A stretch of 64,000 nucleotides of DNA from Strigamia acuminata (GCA_949358305.1 OX442314.1:37235211-37299210); one strand, 5' to 3'. Shown: positions 11,164 to 23,020, numbered from the stretch's first letter. Translations and numbers: made by a program. Notes: generated by a model not told the origin, from the sequence alone.

Positions 11164-13454
11164 TCATAACCATGCGGCTGCCAGGTTGACTATTTTTTTT
11201 ATAGATAGAAAACCCCGAAAGATGCAAAATAAAATAGATTTATATATTTTTTTTATAGGAATTTTTATCATAAGATCCCTTTTCGTCATTTTCCTCTTTT
11301 TTCTCCTTGTGCGCATATCCGTGCGGCCACTCATGCAACCTTTAAGCTAGGTTATGCTAAGGAAATAAACCACAAGTGCATAAATTGGAAAATACAAGAT
11401 GCCAAGTTGAAGAAATGTAGACGCAGAAGAGATAAGTCACTTTCATAAAGTATAAACGAGATTAAGAACTACACCTCCATTTTTGCCTTAAAGGAAAAGA
11501 CATGCCGAGCAAAAAGCTCAGATTTTCAAAATCTGAAAAGAGGAAAATTAAAATATTTGTATCATCCCTCTCACCAAGCACTAAATTTGAATTGGCAAAG
11601 AAAATGACCACAGCCTACACATTTAAAAGATTTGTTGAGTTGGAGCAACAAATAAAAAGTACGTACAGGATATTTCAGAACTGCAATATGTCAAAAATCC
11701 ACCTATTTATTGAGAAGAAATATAAATTTCCATCCATTTGTAGAGTTTAATCATATAAACTCATATTTCATTGCGCAGGGGTATATAAAACTCAAGCATT
11801 TTGAATCCCACAATGTGCAATTGGAGATTGCAGTAGCACAGGTAAGGATGGGTTAGGTAAGGAAGGGCATGGAACTGATTTCCATCAGTTATTCGAAGAA
11901 AAAAGATTTCACTTCCATTTTGGGAAGGAAGAAGTTTTGTATTAAAAAATCTTGCTTGGAAGATATTCCTTGCTTGAGAAGTCTGTATTAGGGAAGGAAA
12001 GGAACCGAGCAAGAATCATCAATTCAGTATGGTACACCAGAATGAAACCATAAACATAAATGTTTTCCAAGTGACCATTTAGATAAGGAAAAGACAAGAA
12101 AACAGTTAAGTGAAATTATTAAAGTTAAACAGCAAAATTCATGACAATTGGCAAATGCTACTCTCTTACATATGGAGTGCAGTCCTACAAATACCAACAT
12201 TATTTCAACCAGAGCTCTCTTTTAGCATGACCCAGGGGTGACCACAAGGAGGCAGAGAGTTGGATTTTACACCCCCAACATTAACTCAAAAAAATCATAT
12301 TTCAGGAATTGATAAAAGGAAATTGTGGTCCTTTGTGTTGGTATATTTGTTCCAAATATCCAAATGCACAAAAAACTTGCCCAAGTCAAAGGAACAACTC
12401 AAAACAAGTTGGCAAAGACAAAAGGAAAAGTCAGACATCAATCTTACTAAAAGATTTGTCAAGAAATAGAAGAGGAGATAAGAGAATCAAACACAAACAC
12501 TTGATCGATGTCAGTGCCAGCAAAAACCCATCCGCAAATGTATTTTTACATCTGTAAATGAATTTTTTCAATCTAAAAATACATTTTTTCTGCTTGAAAA
12601 TGTCATTTTTGTAGTTTATGATCATCCTCTGAGCCATGAGCACTTTGAAAATAAAAACCAGGTTTCAAAAATCCAATCCCAAACTAAACACTTGATGTCA
12701 CGAAAAATGACAAATGCCATTACCAATCACGAAAACCAACAAGACAAATCCAATTTCTTCAATTTCAAATGAAAAATTCAAACCAAACTTTGAAAAACCA
12801 TCAACAAGCACTAAAAAGCTCCAAAAGGCGCATCAAATAATATTCTTGCCAAATAAATACTCATACTCAACCATCGCCACGTAACTGAAGAAATACAAGT
12901 AGTTCGAACTAGGCTTACAGTAGGCCTAAAACGGCGCCAAACAATAGCAAAAGAACAAACGTAAGAGAATAAATGGATCATTTTTCAAAGAAATACGAAT
13001 TCAAACTTACGGTGCTGAGAAATTTGAGAAATCGTTAATACCGTGTTAATGAAAGCAATCAACCTTTTTGAAATCAAACCCGAATGAAATAACGTGAAAA
13101 ACGAACACAGCATGTGGAACAGCAAAATCTTACTGTTCGCCTCGCCTTGTGCTGATCGAGACGAAATTACGTGACGGATTATTGTTTAGCGTCTCGTATT
13201 GTTTACAGCATCGTCAGGAAATCTCAGTAAATCGACCAAACAATTTCAGTTTTAGTTTTTCAATTTTTCAATTTTATTTTAAGTTATCCCATTGTAACTT
13301 TATAATTTATCACAACCCGTTAGAAAAATTATTCACAAAAAAGACGAGTAGATTACTGTCATACAAATAAACGAGAAAAAAGAGAAAAAAAATCAATTCA
13401 GCCAATTCGAAATTCGAATGGAAAATGTGATTAACATTCCAATAATCGTCATGA

Positions 13455-14205
13455 TCAACAGTCCTGGCACAAAGCTACCAAAGTGTCCACCAAGTAAAAG
13501 CATGCGTTACAAAAACTTAAGACCTAAAATTTAAAAGAAATAAAAAAATCAATCAAATATAAATCCAAAATTCAAAATCCTTACTCCAGACACAATTCCA
13601 ACATTGGTGGTTCCAAAATTCATCTCAACTCCCACGTAGAGCTCGAGGGTCAACACCCCGGTCGTAAAATACAAGACAAATCCCAAACAATTGAAGACAA
13701 TTTCCTGTATAAGCAGATTTATTGAAAAAAAATGAAATCAATTATTATTATTATTATTATTATTATCAATTATTTGCTAAATTTTATATAATTTACCTTT
13801 AGCAATCCATTTTCTTTTTCAACGAATATACCGAGTAAGAGAACTCCGCTGATTAAAACATATCCACCGGTGGAAATCACGCCCAGATACAATATCGATT
13901 GGTACGCGTACAACAAGTCGTAGGAACGCATTAGACAGAGGCATGTTATTCCACACAACTGCGACATTGGAATTGATTGCAATTAGAATACCCGTAAGTG
14001 GTTAAAAATAATGGATGTTTCGCTTACGATTTCTAGGCATTTCAACACGATGCTGACAGTTCTGCATGAGTTTTCTTTCCTTTTCTCGGGGCTCCGTTCC
14101 CGCTGAGAGAAGACTTCTAGAAACAAATTTTGGGAATTAATTGGATTAAATGATATAATGAGAGGTTTGCAATGAGTTATTCGTACCTGGTTGTGCCGGT
14201 GCCAT
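13455..14205 (-). CDS. Four-span membrane protein S1 (array member)
   Basis: Exons 14187-14205, 14028-14116, 13797-13958, 13585-13704 and 13455-13523, all with GT-AG borders and consistent phases, giving 152 residues. The N-terminus (MAPAQPEVFSQ) is short and polar, followed by a basic stretch (EKRKEN). Four hydrophobic segments follow: SIVLKCLEI joined to LCGITCLCLM; YLGVISTGGYVLISGVLLLG; FNCLGFVLYFTTGVLTLEL; and VGIVSGVLSFCNACFYLVDT. Size and topology, with a short N-terminus, the TGG loop and the final LVDTLVA, recall Snakeskin/MARVEL-like arthropod proteins of smooth septate junctions. That link is an inference without alignment. The C-terminus is short (ends ALCQDC) and cysteine-rich relative to other members. 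Confidence 0.7.
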
Positions 14206-14500
14206 TGAGCAAACGTGTTTTTTGACGTGACAAACTGCGCAGAGATTAACTATTGCCCTACTTTTGTTTACGAAGGATTTCTCGGAAGTAGTAATTTCAT
14301 GAAACGATGCCGTGTTCGTATAAAAGTAACAGAAACGTTGACCAAAAGTGAGTCCAATAGTATTACAGATAAGGAATCACGTGGGATACGGCGTTGATAC
14401 GTCATGATGACGTCACACCAGTTCGAAAACGAGGGTAACGAGTCTCTCTCACAAGTCAGTGCAGTCACAATACAAGGGATTAAACATTTTTTCAGCACAA
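14206..14500 (-). promoter_or_regulatory. Promoter module upstream of S1
   Basis: Contains the array core with the E-box CACGTG at 14378-14383 and TACGTCATGATGACGTCAC at about 14399-14417, which holds two CRE-like half-sites. Position just upstream of the S1 start suggests a promoter. Confidence 0.5.
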
Positions 14501-15130
14501 ATTCGGTTCAATAAATAAAAATAATAATGAAAAAAAGCTTTTTATATTTCGAAATTTGAAAATGAAGAAAAACGGCAATAATTTTCGAGAAATTCTCATA
14601 ATAAAATGACACGATAATGAAATGACGTGTTTTTATCGTTCATCTCACAAAATCTCGAGCCCACCTCCCCTTTTATTGGCCAGAGACAGCGCCATCTTGT
14701 ATCTTTTCGAAAATTTTCATCTTCTGTACAAAATAAACACAAGCAAATAAATCACAAGCAAAAAAAAAAACATATCTTTTTTATTAATTAAACAAAAACA
14801 AATATAAATCAATTTTATTTCAGAGTTTACAATTACATCATGATGACGATGTTGCGCGTGTTCAACGGTGACAAAAACGATGCTCAAAAGCGAGTCCAAT
14901 GGTATTGCAGATTAGGAATCACGTGGGATACGACGTGATGAATTATTATACATTCATTTCTTCTAATTACTAATTATCATCGCGAGTTTATTACATTTCG
15001 AATTGAACTTTGTGAGTTTATAATTATTTTGTGATGCGCGGTGATTTTGAATTGATAAATTTTTACTAATTTGTTACAAACTTGATGACTGCGCTTTTAT
15101 TCTGTAAAAATTAGAGTTTGATATTTGTTT
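14501..15130 (-). promoter_or_regulatory. Spacer with an orphan copy of the array promoter module
   Basis: 14840-15000 repeats the module (E-box 14920-14925, GTTGCGCGTGTTCAA at 14851), closest in wording to the copy upstream of S4 (42180-42300), but no gene body is attached. It looks like debris of unequal crossing-over. 14501-14840 holds nothing else that I recognise. Confidence 0.5.
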
Positions 15131-15468
15131 TGCGATGTGTTTTATTATTTTGTGATGTTAAGAAACATAAATAACGTTATTTATCCGTTATCTCAATTTT
15201 TTTCTTTTCTTTCCTTTTCTTTCTATATAAAAATGAAAATTTTTCTATTTCTACGGTTTCCCTTCCGTATAAAAGTCTTTGACACGTACCGTTTGTTGAA
15301 TAAACGCGCTAGAGAGACATTGAAATGATAATACTGACATTTAATGGTCCAATTATTTATCAGAAAACTTTGCAAAAAGTGATTCATAAAAAACGACTCA
15401 AAAATAATTTTCAAACAATTGAACAAATAACGAGAAAAAAAAAAAAAAAAAAAATCAATGATGACAAT

Positions 15469-16290
15469 TCAAATGGAAAATAAAGTTGACAATTCTAAAT
15501 CATCAACGTCATCTGGTTTTCGGCGCGACGCAACCCAAGTGTCCACCAAATACAACAATCCCATACCGACACACAAGGCCTAAAATTAAAAAAAAATTAA
15601 AAAAAAAAATAAAATACAAATCATAAAAATTCTTACTCCAAACACTAATCCGACACGGATGGTTACAAAAAACATCGAAAACTTCAAATAGAGGTAGATG
15701 CTCGCCACCGCGGTCAAAACATACATGGCAGTCCCCACCAAATTGAAGTAAAATTCCTGTACAAACAGATTTAATTGAAAAAAAATATACATATTTAATT
15801 TTATATAATTTACCTGCCCGGGTACATTGCCGTGTTCAGCGGATGAACCGAGTAAGAGCATTCCGCTGATCATGATGAATCCGCCGGTGGTGATGACGAA
15901 CAAATACAAGAGCGATTCGTACGCGTACAGTAAGCTATAGTAACGTAAGAGATAGATGCATACGGATCCACCCAACTGCGATGTAGGAATCGATTGTAAT
16001 TAGAATAAACGGTTAAAAATAATGGATGGTTCGCTTACGAGTTCCAGATACTTCAACACGATGCCGGCAGTTTTGAATCGCTTTGGTCTCTTCGTCTTTT
16101 TCTCGGCGCTCCGTTGCTGCTCGGTGAGATTGTCTGTAACTAATCCATTTTCCACCCGATCCATGCGTATTTCGCAAGTTTCTGCGGCCTTTCGGACACT
16201 GGAAACTAAACGAGTGTCGTTTTAATTGGATTTTGTAATGAAGGTTTGAAATGAGCGAGTATTATTATGTTCACTACCTGCTGCTGCCAC
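15469..16290 (-). CDS. Four-span membrane protein S2; start codon changed to GTG
   Basis: Exons 16278-16290 (would be exon 1), 16039-16205, 15814-15975, 15637-15756 and 15469-15579. All borders are GT-AG and phases agree. Where other members have ATG, this one reads GTGGCAGCAGCAG. The first in-frame ATG is in exon 2 near 16164 (MDRVENGLVTDN), which would give 172 residues. Transmembrane segments are KTAGIVLKYLEL plus LGGSVCIYLL, VITTGGFIMISGMLLLGS, NLVGTAMYVLTAVASIYL, and RVGLVFGALCVGMGLLYLVD. The C-terminal tail is longer (ASRRKPDDVDDLEL...). The frame is otherwise intact, so it is either recently damaged or uses the internal start. Element A sits 379 bp upstream in the same orientation. Confidence 0.65.
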
Positions 16291-16664
16291 TGAGCAAGCC
16301 AATTTAACCACATTTATCAAATCTGCGCAAAAACAGTAAGATGTATGTTAAAATTGATTTTAGACGATTAATTAGTATTGCTCAGTTTTGATTTACCCAT
16401 ACTGTTGTTGGAGAAAAATATCCTGACGTTGTAATTGCGTGAAACGAGGCCTGTGTTATACTAATAAACGCCACAACAACGAAGATCAAAAACGAGTCCA
16501 GTGGTTTATGCAGATTAGGAATCACGTGGAAAATGACGTAATGGATTGGAGATTAATTCTAAATTATCATTTAACGCAATAATTTGTTTAGTTCGAATTT
16601 AAACTTTGAGTTTATAATTATTCTGTGACAATTTGTGCGTTGAAATTCGAAACTTTAAGCTGTG
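16291..16664 (-). promoter_or_regulatory. Promoter module upstream of S2, interrupted by element A
   Basis: The core with E-box CACGTG (16523-16528) and TGACGTAATG is present. The unit continues to GCTGTGCAGT (16668), where element A begins, and resumes after it at 39280. Confidence 0.55.
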
Positions 16665-16668
16665 CAGT

Positions 16669-18335
16669 TGTGACGGTGACGACCACAACTCCTATCGCAT
16701 GATAGTACCGGGTATAAGTCGCGTGAAATAGTGAATAATACGAGATAAAATAAAGACAACAAGTTTCTCAAAACACTACATTTATTGTTGTCAAACAATA
16801 GAATCAAATCTAAAAGTTATACAAATTCTAATGCCGACATTTGGCAAGTTTAAATACAAGTTAAACTATACATGAATTGGCTGTAAAAACAGCCCTAAAA
16901 TAATATGATTACGGTTAATGGTGATCCTGGGTTCGGGAACGGCAAAACGCCCGCTCGACCGAGATAAAGATGTCATCTATGCGTAGCCGGGCTGGCTGTG
17001 TCCTCGCGGCTTCCGTCGGCGCTTCGTAATCGTGGAACTGGTTCCTTCGCGTCCCTTCGCGTTCCTGGTTCGTATCTGGTGTAATGGTCCGTGTAATGCT
17101 GTTTGGTTCGATCCGAGAGGTGCGGTTGACTCATGTGCACCGCCACAACTAGGGTTGGAAATTGGTAATGAATAAATGAAGTCATTTATTCGCCAAGGTT
17201 CCGCTTGCGAATTATATTTAATTCGCGATGTTGTGAGTTTAATAAATTAACTCAATAAATTGTATTCAATTTATTGTTACGAATTTGATTCGTCATACAG
17301 TGAAATAAGTCTCGTGACTTACTTCGGTTGTTAACTTGTTGCCAAGTTTAAACAATTAAGGTGTATTTATCAACTACAAAATATAATAAAGGTTAAACAT
17401 CGCAACACACAATTGCCGTCAAAGTTCGCCTTGCTGAGCAGAACAGTATCGCGCGTGCCCTAACTAACAGTGCGGTGAGAGACGGCACTGGTATTCAGGG
17501 GGATATAGCCCGCAGTTCTGCACAACAGAATTAATCACCTGAGATACTACTCATAAGTAGACTGCTTTGGCACCATCACCGAAGAGATATAACTTTCCCA
17601 AACACATAGTGCTACTGGCGGTAACTGCATGTTTTGCATGCAGACTGCTTTGGCACCATCAAGTGATGGAGTCAATCTCTTTCAGTAACAGTGCTACTAA
17701 CGGTTACTAAATACTTTGGTATCACACGTGATTCTATTGTCCGACCACGAGGATACTTATGCGGGAGGCTTTCTCCTCGGCAAGACCGTTTGACGGAAAC
17801 ATTAACAGTCCGAACTTCGCCTTCAGTTGACGGGGGTTGCATGGCTCAGCAGAGCCATGCTATGCATGGACCGGTAGGCCCATGCCCTGAGTAAGAAACA
17901 GTTATTTGACATGCGGAACATACCAAATAACCAGAAATCAAGAACTAACTTAACTTCCTGTTGTCAGGGAGTTTTATACTCGGTGGGATTAGGTTCCACC
18001 AATCTCGTATCGCAGGAAGTGGATACGGAGATGCAAATTGGGATTAGGCTAATCTTTTAGCACAAACCGGAACTGGATACTGGGGACAGGAAATGGATAC
18101 ACAGAACGGAAATGCCTTCGAAACCGTGTTTCTCGTCATGTATTGGTGATAAAGCAGTAACACCTATTTTATCTTCTTAAGTATTGATAATATATCTTTA
18201 TATTATCGATGTGAATCACATTTAGTCGTATCAAACATAATAATATGTTTGTGAACTATTTATATGAAAAATAGTAAGTTCGAGGTTGAATTTGCCGCTA
18301 ATACTAGTGGCGCCATCTATTGCTAATTTGTCACA
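16669..18335 (-). repeat. 3' LTR of element A
   Basis: 1667 bp, TGTGAC...GTCACA. On the transcribed (minus) strand a TATAAAA box lies at 17972-17978 and an AATAAA signal at 16791-16796, so transcription should start near 17940-17950. The segment 17170-17348 is an ordered run of short perfect hairpins (see findings). The phrase ACTGCTTTGGCACCATCA occurs twice (about 17563 and 17643). Short ORFs inside (16973-17185, 17691-17894) recur identically in the other LTR and are not genes. Confidence 0.93.
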
Positions 18336-18350
18336 CATCCCCCTTAATAA
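18336..18350 (-). other. Polypurine tract of element A
   Basis: Minus strand reads TTAAGGGGGATG directly before the 3' LTR; the same tract precedes the 3' LTR of element B (22426-22437). This is the expected plus-strand primer. Confidence 0.8.
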
Positions 18351-18695
18351 CTAAACATATACCCTTATATTTTATGTTATTCTTTAGGAATATCATTTGT
18401 GTCAAATTCATCCATATTAATAAATATTTTATTTCCAATATTTATAAGGCTCCTGAGTGTTTTTAATAAACATGTTCTTATCTTTAGGATGTTCAAAAAT
18501 TGTTTTTATTTTTTCTTTTCAGAGATGGTTATAAAAATAATTTGGTTATTAAAAAAATAAACACGAAGTCATTCTCGTATAACGAAGAAGTACTTCATAC
18601 AAAAATCTTAGTTAAAGAATTTTCGGTTACGTATTATATTCTTTTATCACAGAACACACAAACAAACTGCTAATTGTTCAAATTCGAAATACCGC

Positions 18696-20306
18696 TTATT
18701 CTTGACCTTTTCCGGTCTCCGTGGCGGGCTTTTGCCTATCCTTCGAAGAGGAGCTTTTGCCACGTTTCTTGGCGGGAAGAGGTTCTTCCGGTTGCCGATC
18801 TATGAAGAATGCAGCGGTCGCAACAACTTCCGTGGCGATGGGAGTCTCGGGTGCTTTATCCCCTGCTTCAGGCTGATCAGTCGATCCGTCTTCTTCATCG
18901 ATCATCTTTTTGAGATCTTCGTAGATGTCAATCACCGGGGGCAAAACCAAAATCCAGCCTTCACATATTTGGTTTTTCAGTTCATCTGCGATTTTTCCCA
19001 CGAGCAGATTCCAAAGATGCTCCAAAATGTTGAAGCCTTCAACGCGACGTGGATTCAAGATCATTTGCATGATCCTGGTCACATACCCTACTGTTATTTG
19101 ATCGGGTAGGCCCGTAACCAATTGACGAGAAATGATAATTGCAAGTCGAGCCACGATGGGGTAGTAGTATTCAACCTCCCAAACAAATAACTGTCCTATC
19201 TTGGTGTTCGGAGGAACTTGGTAAGGTTCAATTAAGAACTCGTTCGAAATTCCGTGTTCCACAACGTTTGGCATGGGGACTAATGCGGCTTCGTCCGTTT
19301 GAGTCGCATTATCTACGCAGACAACACTTGGCATTTTTTCCAAACCCATTTGAAGGCCAAAGGGCGTTCTTCGCGAATTCATAAATTCGGGATCCTCGTA
19401 TACAGCTTTGCCATCGTTAGATAGTAAAGCTTTACAAAGGTGGCAGGTTGCCCATTTTCGGGGTACTGGATCGAACAACCCTTTAACCACGAATGAAACA
19501 AACTTGGGGTTCCAGGGTTGGATTTTTAATCGTCGTTTTGATCCGAGACAATTCCCGCATGATGCTAAATGGCACCCTGTCCCGGAGCCGGACATCCAAC
19601 CAACCCCGAAACAGAAGGGGCACGGTATTTCGCCCTTCGCGAGCTCCAAATTGTCGTGTGGAATTCCCAATTCTAAGTCACGATCGCAAGCGGCTTTTCG
19701 ACGCAGTGCCTTTTCTTGCTTATTAGCTGCTCTTTGTTGAACAGTCATCGGCTGTAGTTTGGGGGCTCTCGTGGACACAAACGTACGTTTTCCTCTAGCC
19801 GTATTATATCTAGGGGTATACACTACTTCGCGCGAAGTCGTGGGTGGCGGCGAGTCGTAATGAACGTATTCTCGCTGTTTGCGTTTGCTGTCTTGGTGGC
19901 GATTTCTCTCGGGATTTCGATTTGCCTCCAATTGGATAATCTCGTCCAGACTTCTCTCATGAGAGGTCGACGAATCTTCCATTCGACTCGTACTTGGTTT
20001 ATGGATCGGCTGTAAAGGATGGCTTTTGGAGAAACTGTCCTTTTTTGGAATAATAAAGGTTTCTTGGGTAACCTCCATCGCCGTTTTGGGTACAGCCGTT
20101 TTTGGGCGAATTTCCTTTGGGAGAGCATCTGGGTTGTTTCGGGCCCAGGTTAATATGTCCCATCCTTTTTGGTCGAGCACAATAGGAGTGTTTGGCGCTC
20201 CCGGGATCGTTACGATGGTCGGGTTGACCGTGGGCGTATCGTCTTCCTCTGAAGAGCTCGACTGAATCACAATTCGCCGCTTTTTAATTGGTATCTTCTT
20301 GACCAT
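18696..20306 (-). CDS. ORF3 of element A, unrecognised 536-residue basic protein with a cysteine-rich (zinc-ribbon-like) cluster
   Basis: Intact frame in the position where env lies in some gypsy elements, but there is no signal peptide or clear membrane anchor, so it is not env-like. The N-terminus is strongly basic (KKIPIKKRR, residues 3-11) followed by acidic serine-rich sequence. Residues 130-210 are polar and arginine-rich. A cluster CPFC (229-232), CHLASCGNC (245-253) and CHLC (288-291) suggests two metal sites, somewhat like DnaJ-type or other treble zinc ribbons. Residues 370-470 look folded (GQLFVWEVEYYYPIVARLAI, VTRIMQMILNPRRVEGFNIL). The C-terminus is basic again (AKKRGKSSSSKDRQK). 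A nuclear, nucleic-acid-binding role is a guess from composition. In the uninterrupted element it would lie downstream of pol, with B inserted between them. Confidence 0.75.
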   Translation of the reverse strand: MVKKIPIKKRRIVIQSSSSEEDDTPTVNPTIVTIPGAPNTPIVLDQKGWDILTWARNNPDALPKEIRPKTAVPKTAMEVTQETFIIPKKDSFSKSHPLQPIHKPSTSRMEDSSTSHERSLDEIIQLEANRNPERNRHQDSKRKQREYVHYDSPPPTTSREVVYTPRYNTARGKRTFVSTRAPKLQPMTVQQRAANKQEKALRRKAACDRDLELGIPHDNLELAKGEIPCPFCFGVGWMSGSGTGCHLASCGNCLGSKRRLKIQPWNPKFVSFVVKGLFDPVPRKWATCHLCKALLSNDGKAVYEDPEFMNSRRTPFGLQMGLEKMPSVVCVDNATQTDEAALVPMPNVVEHGISNEFLIEPYQVPPNTKIGQLFVWEVEYYYPIVARLAIIISRQLVTGLPDQITVGYVTRIMQMILNPRRVEGFNILEHLWNLLVGKIADELKNQICEGWILVLPPVIDIYEDLKKMIDEEDGSTDQPEAGDKAPETPIATEVVATAAFFIDRQPEEPLPAKKRGKSSSSKDRQKPATETGKGQE

Positions 20307-20511
20307 AATTCTACAAATATAGAAAACGTTTTAGTTTTATTTGCAATACTTTTGTATGCGCGCGCCCTCTATTGAGAAGACGCGTAACTCAATTTACGAA
20401 TTTTATAATTATAATTCGTTACAACTTTACACTTTCGTGTATTGATAATTTTATCGAACTTACGAAAATGTCCTGCTTCCTTTAGAAGCGTAGCTTGTAG
20501 AATTCTAAGTG

Positions 20512-22425
20512 TGTGACGGTGACGACCACAACTCCCATTTAACAATGGTACCGGGAAGAGATCGCAATAAATAAACAGTGAATACAATACGAGATAAATA
20601 CAAGACAGTTTATTGTTGGCAAACAATATGGATGAGCTAAATTATACATAGGACTAATGCCGACATTTGGCAAGTTAAATCAGCTATTAAACTATACAAA
20701 GAATTGGCCAACTGGCCCTAGAATAATATCACTACGGGTCTGGAATATGGGAGCGGTTTCCCCATCGCTCGACCTGATTATAGATGTCATCTTAAGCCGG
20801 ATGGCTGTGTCCTGGAGTCCGATACGGCTTCGCTGGTTTCCTTGGTTCGCTGTGTAAACTATCGCACGTCGATAAATCGAATGATCTGAGCATTGCGGTT
20901 GACTTTGTCTGCACCGCCACAACTTTGGGAGGATATTGGTGTAAGTAAATGTATTCATTTACTTATCAATATTCCACTTATGAATTATATTTAATTCATA
21001 TCGTTGTGAATTCTTATTTAGATATTTCGGGAATAAGTTGTCGTCAACTTATCGGTTATATTGAGTTCAATATGAGATTAAGTCTTCTGACTTGATTTTG
21101 GTCCAACTGGTTGTCGAGTTTAAGTTTTGCTGTTATAAATAAAATGAAGATTAAGCTTCCCGTCGCAACACACAATTGCCATCGATTAGAATATACGCCT
21201 TGCCATGCAGAACGGTATCAAGCGTCCCCGGCGTCGCAGCACGGTCGTCCATCGAGTGGTTGACGGTACCACGTACACAGGGGTCGATAGCTCGCGGCTC
21301 CGCACAGCAGTTTTATCTCTCGCGGTACTAATAATAGACCGACTGCTTTGGCATCGAATACCATGAGAATCAGCTTGCCAAACACTTGGTGCTACTCGTG
21401 GTTACTGTAAAACAGACTGCTTTGGCACCATCAGGTGAAGGAACCGATTCTCAACAATACCGATGCTACTCGTGGTAACGGAATACGTTCATACCGAGAA
21501 AGACCACATGGTCCTGTCCGGAGGATACTGAATTGCACAACGGCGGGTTCTCCTTCGGCGTCGCAACCGTAAACTGTAACATTTATGCAACATAATGATC
21601 CCAGCACTTCGACTTCAATTGCCGGCGGTGGCATGATTCTGTAGAATCATGCAACGGTTCTTTGTGAATAAATCAACAAAGAACCAAAAGGTTTTTTTAC
21701 GTGAACAACGAATCATATTTCTTAAGTAACAATACCAAACAGAAAATAATCAAACAGAGCTGCGGAATGGCCGATTGTTTGGGTTTATATAACCTGACTG
21801 GATTTAAGGATTAATCCAGTCATCCAATTGGAACATGGGTTCCACGAATCCCTCCAATCCCGTATCACCGGAAGTGGATACGGAGGAGCATTTATGCAAA
21901 TTATGCTAATCCTTGTTACAACCGGAACTGGATACCCAGGACCGGAAATGGGTTCCACCAATCAGATTGATCGGTTGACCGATTGATCGCTAAACATTCT
22001 GTCCCGCAGAAATGGAAGTTACATTGTATTTAACAATGTCAGATACTTAATATATATTTATATTAATATTTAACACAATTTATTCACTTGATTAAATATA
22101 TGTTTATATTTAATCATGAGGTTTTCAAGTTCGTATTCGAATTTATCGCTAATTGCGATCGCGCCATCTAGTGGCAATATGGAGCATTGACAAATGCGGG
22201 TTTTAGCAGACGAATCTTCGTAATTATGCCGTGATACTTTAGTATCATGTGGAAATTAGTGTTTATTCTTAATAAACGAACATCTTTGTATTTGAAACAT
22301 CATAAATGACTTTATTCTAGACATTTATCAGTTTTACACAGAATATTGTAAAAATACCATCATATTGGCGCAACAGCGCTTTCTTGATAGAAAATAGGCA
22401 TTTATAGCCATTGTAAACCGTCATA
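20512..22425 (-). repeat. 3' LTR of element B
   Basis: Transcribed on the minus strand: TATATAAA at 21784-21791 and AATAAA at 20609-20614. It shares with the LTR of A the first 24 bp, the ATGCCGACATTTGGCAAG phrase, the CTGCTTTGGCACCATCA repeats and the hairpin run (here 20942-21096), but diverges elsewhere. It ends in CATA rather than CACA. Confidence 0.92.
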
Positions 22426-23020
22426 CATCCCCCTTAATAACACAACTATATAATATTTTATAGAGTTTTCGTTATTCTCCTAATTAGCATAAATGCTATT
22501 TTCGGACTTGATGTATCTTGGAGATACCGTGACTTCCAATTTCGAATTTGAGTTTACATAAACTAACTTGAATTATCTAAGTTCTGATTTTCTGCCGAAA
22601 TAATCTTTTCTAATAGCCTAAATTCAAGTCCAGAATTTATTTCCAAGTCTTCTTTTTGAAGAAACTTTCGTCATACATAAAATCATCATTTGTGTTATCA
22701 CAAAATATTTATTTCATATGCCTAGTCAGATGTATCGCTATAAATATACAATAAATAGCTTTTAGATGATAAGAGTTGACAATTTAAGAATCAAAATGTC
22801 CCCCTTAATTGTCATGACCGGAGTCACTTGGTATTCTTTGTACAATTGACTAATTTTAATTTAAACTAGTTGTCTTTTAATACTGTAATATTACTTTTCG
22901 AGAATTGTTAATTTTAACTTTATATTTTGTCCCCCTTTTCTTTAGAAGAGAGGTCATGATTTTTAGAAGAGGATTTTCTGTTTACACTATAATCGGGGAA
23001 TCTTTGTGTATCATATCATG
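22426..23020 (-). other. 3' untranslated region of element B with PPT
   Basis: The PPT is at 22426-22437 (minus strand TTAAGGGGGATG). A second PPT-like tract (plus-strand CCCCCTTAATTGTC) occurs at 22801-22814 and a weaker one at 22931. No ORF was recognised. Confidence 0.7.

Larger units (their letters stand above)
9574..13330. repeat. Segmental duplication, copy 2
   Basis: Collinear with 6238-8585 but interrupted by a 1.2-kb insertion (9931-11163) and by a segment at 12197-12290 (ACCAGAGCTCTCTTTTAGC, CCAGGGGTGACCACA). A further copy of that segment occurs near 59555-59660. Copy 2 leads straight into the complete array gene S1, whereas copy 1 leads into a deleted one. Confidence 0.7.

Noticed and set aside
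16973-17185. Small ORFs within the LTRs of elements A and B
   Set aside because: They lie in LTR sequence, recur only because LTRs are duplicated, and differ between A and B without conserved protein.
18696-20306. ORF3 as an envelope protein
   Set aside because: No signal peptide, no membrane anchor, no cleavage-site pattern; composition is nuclear-like.
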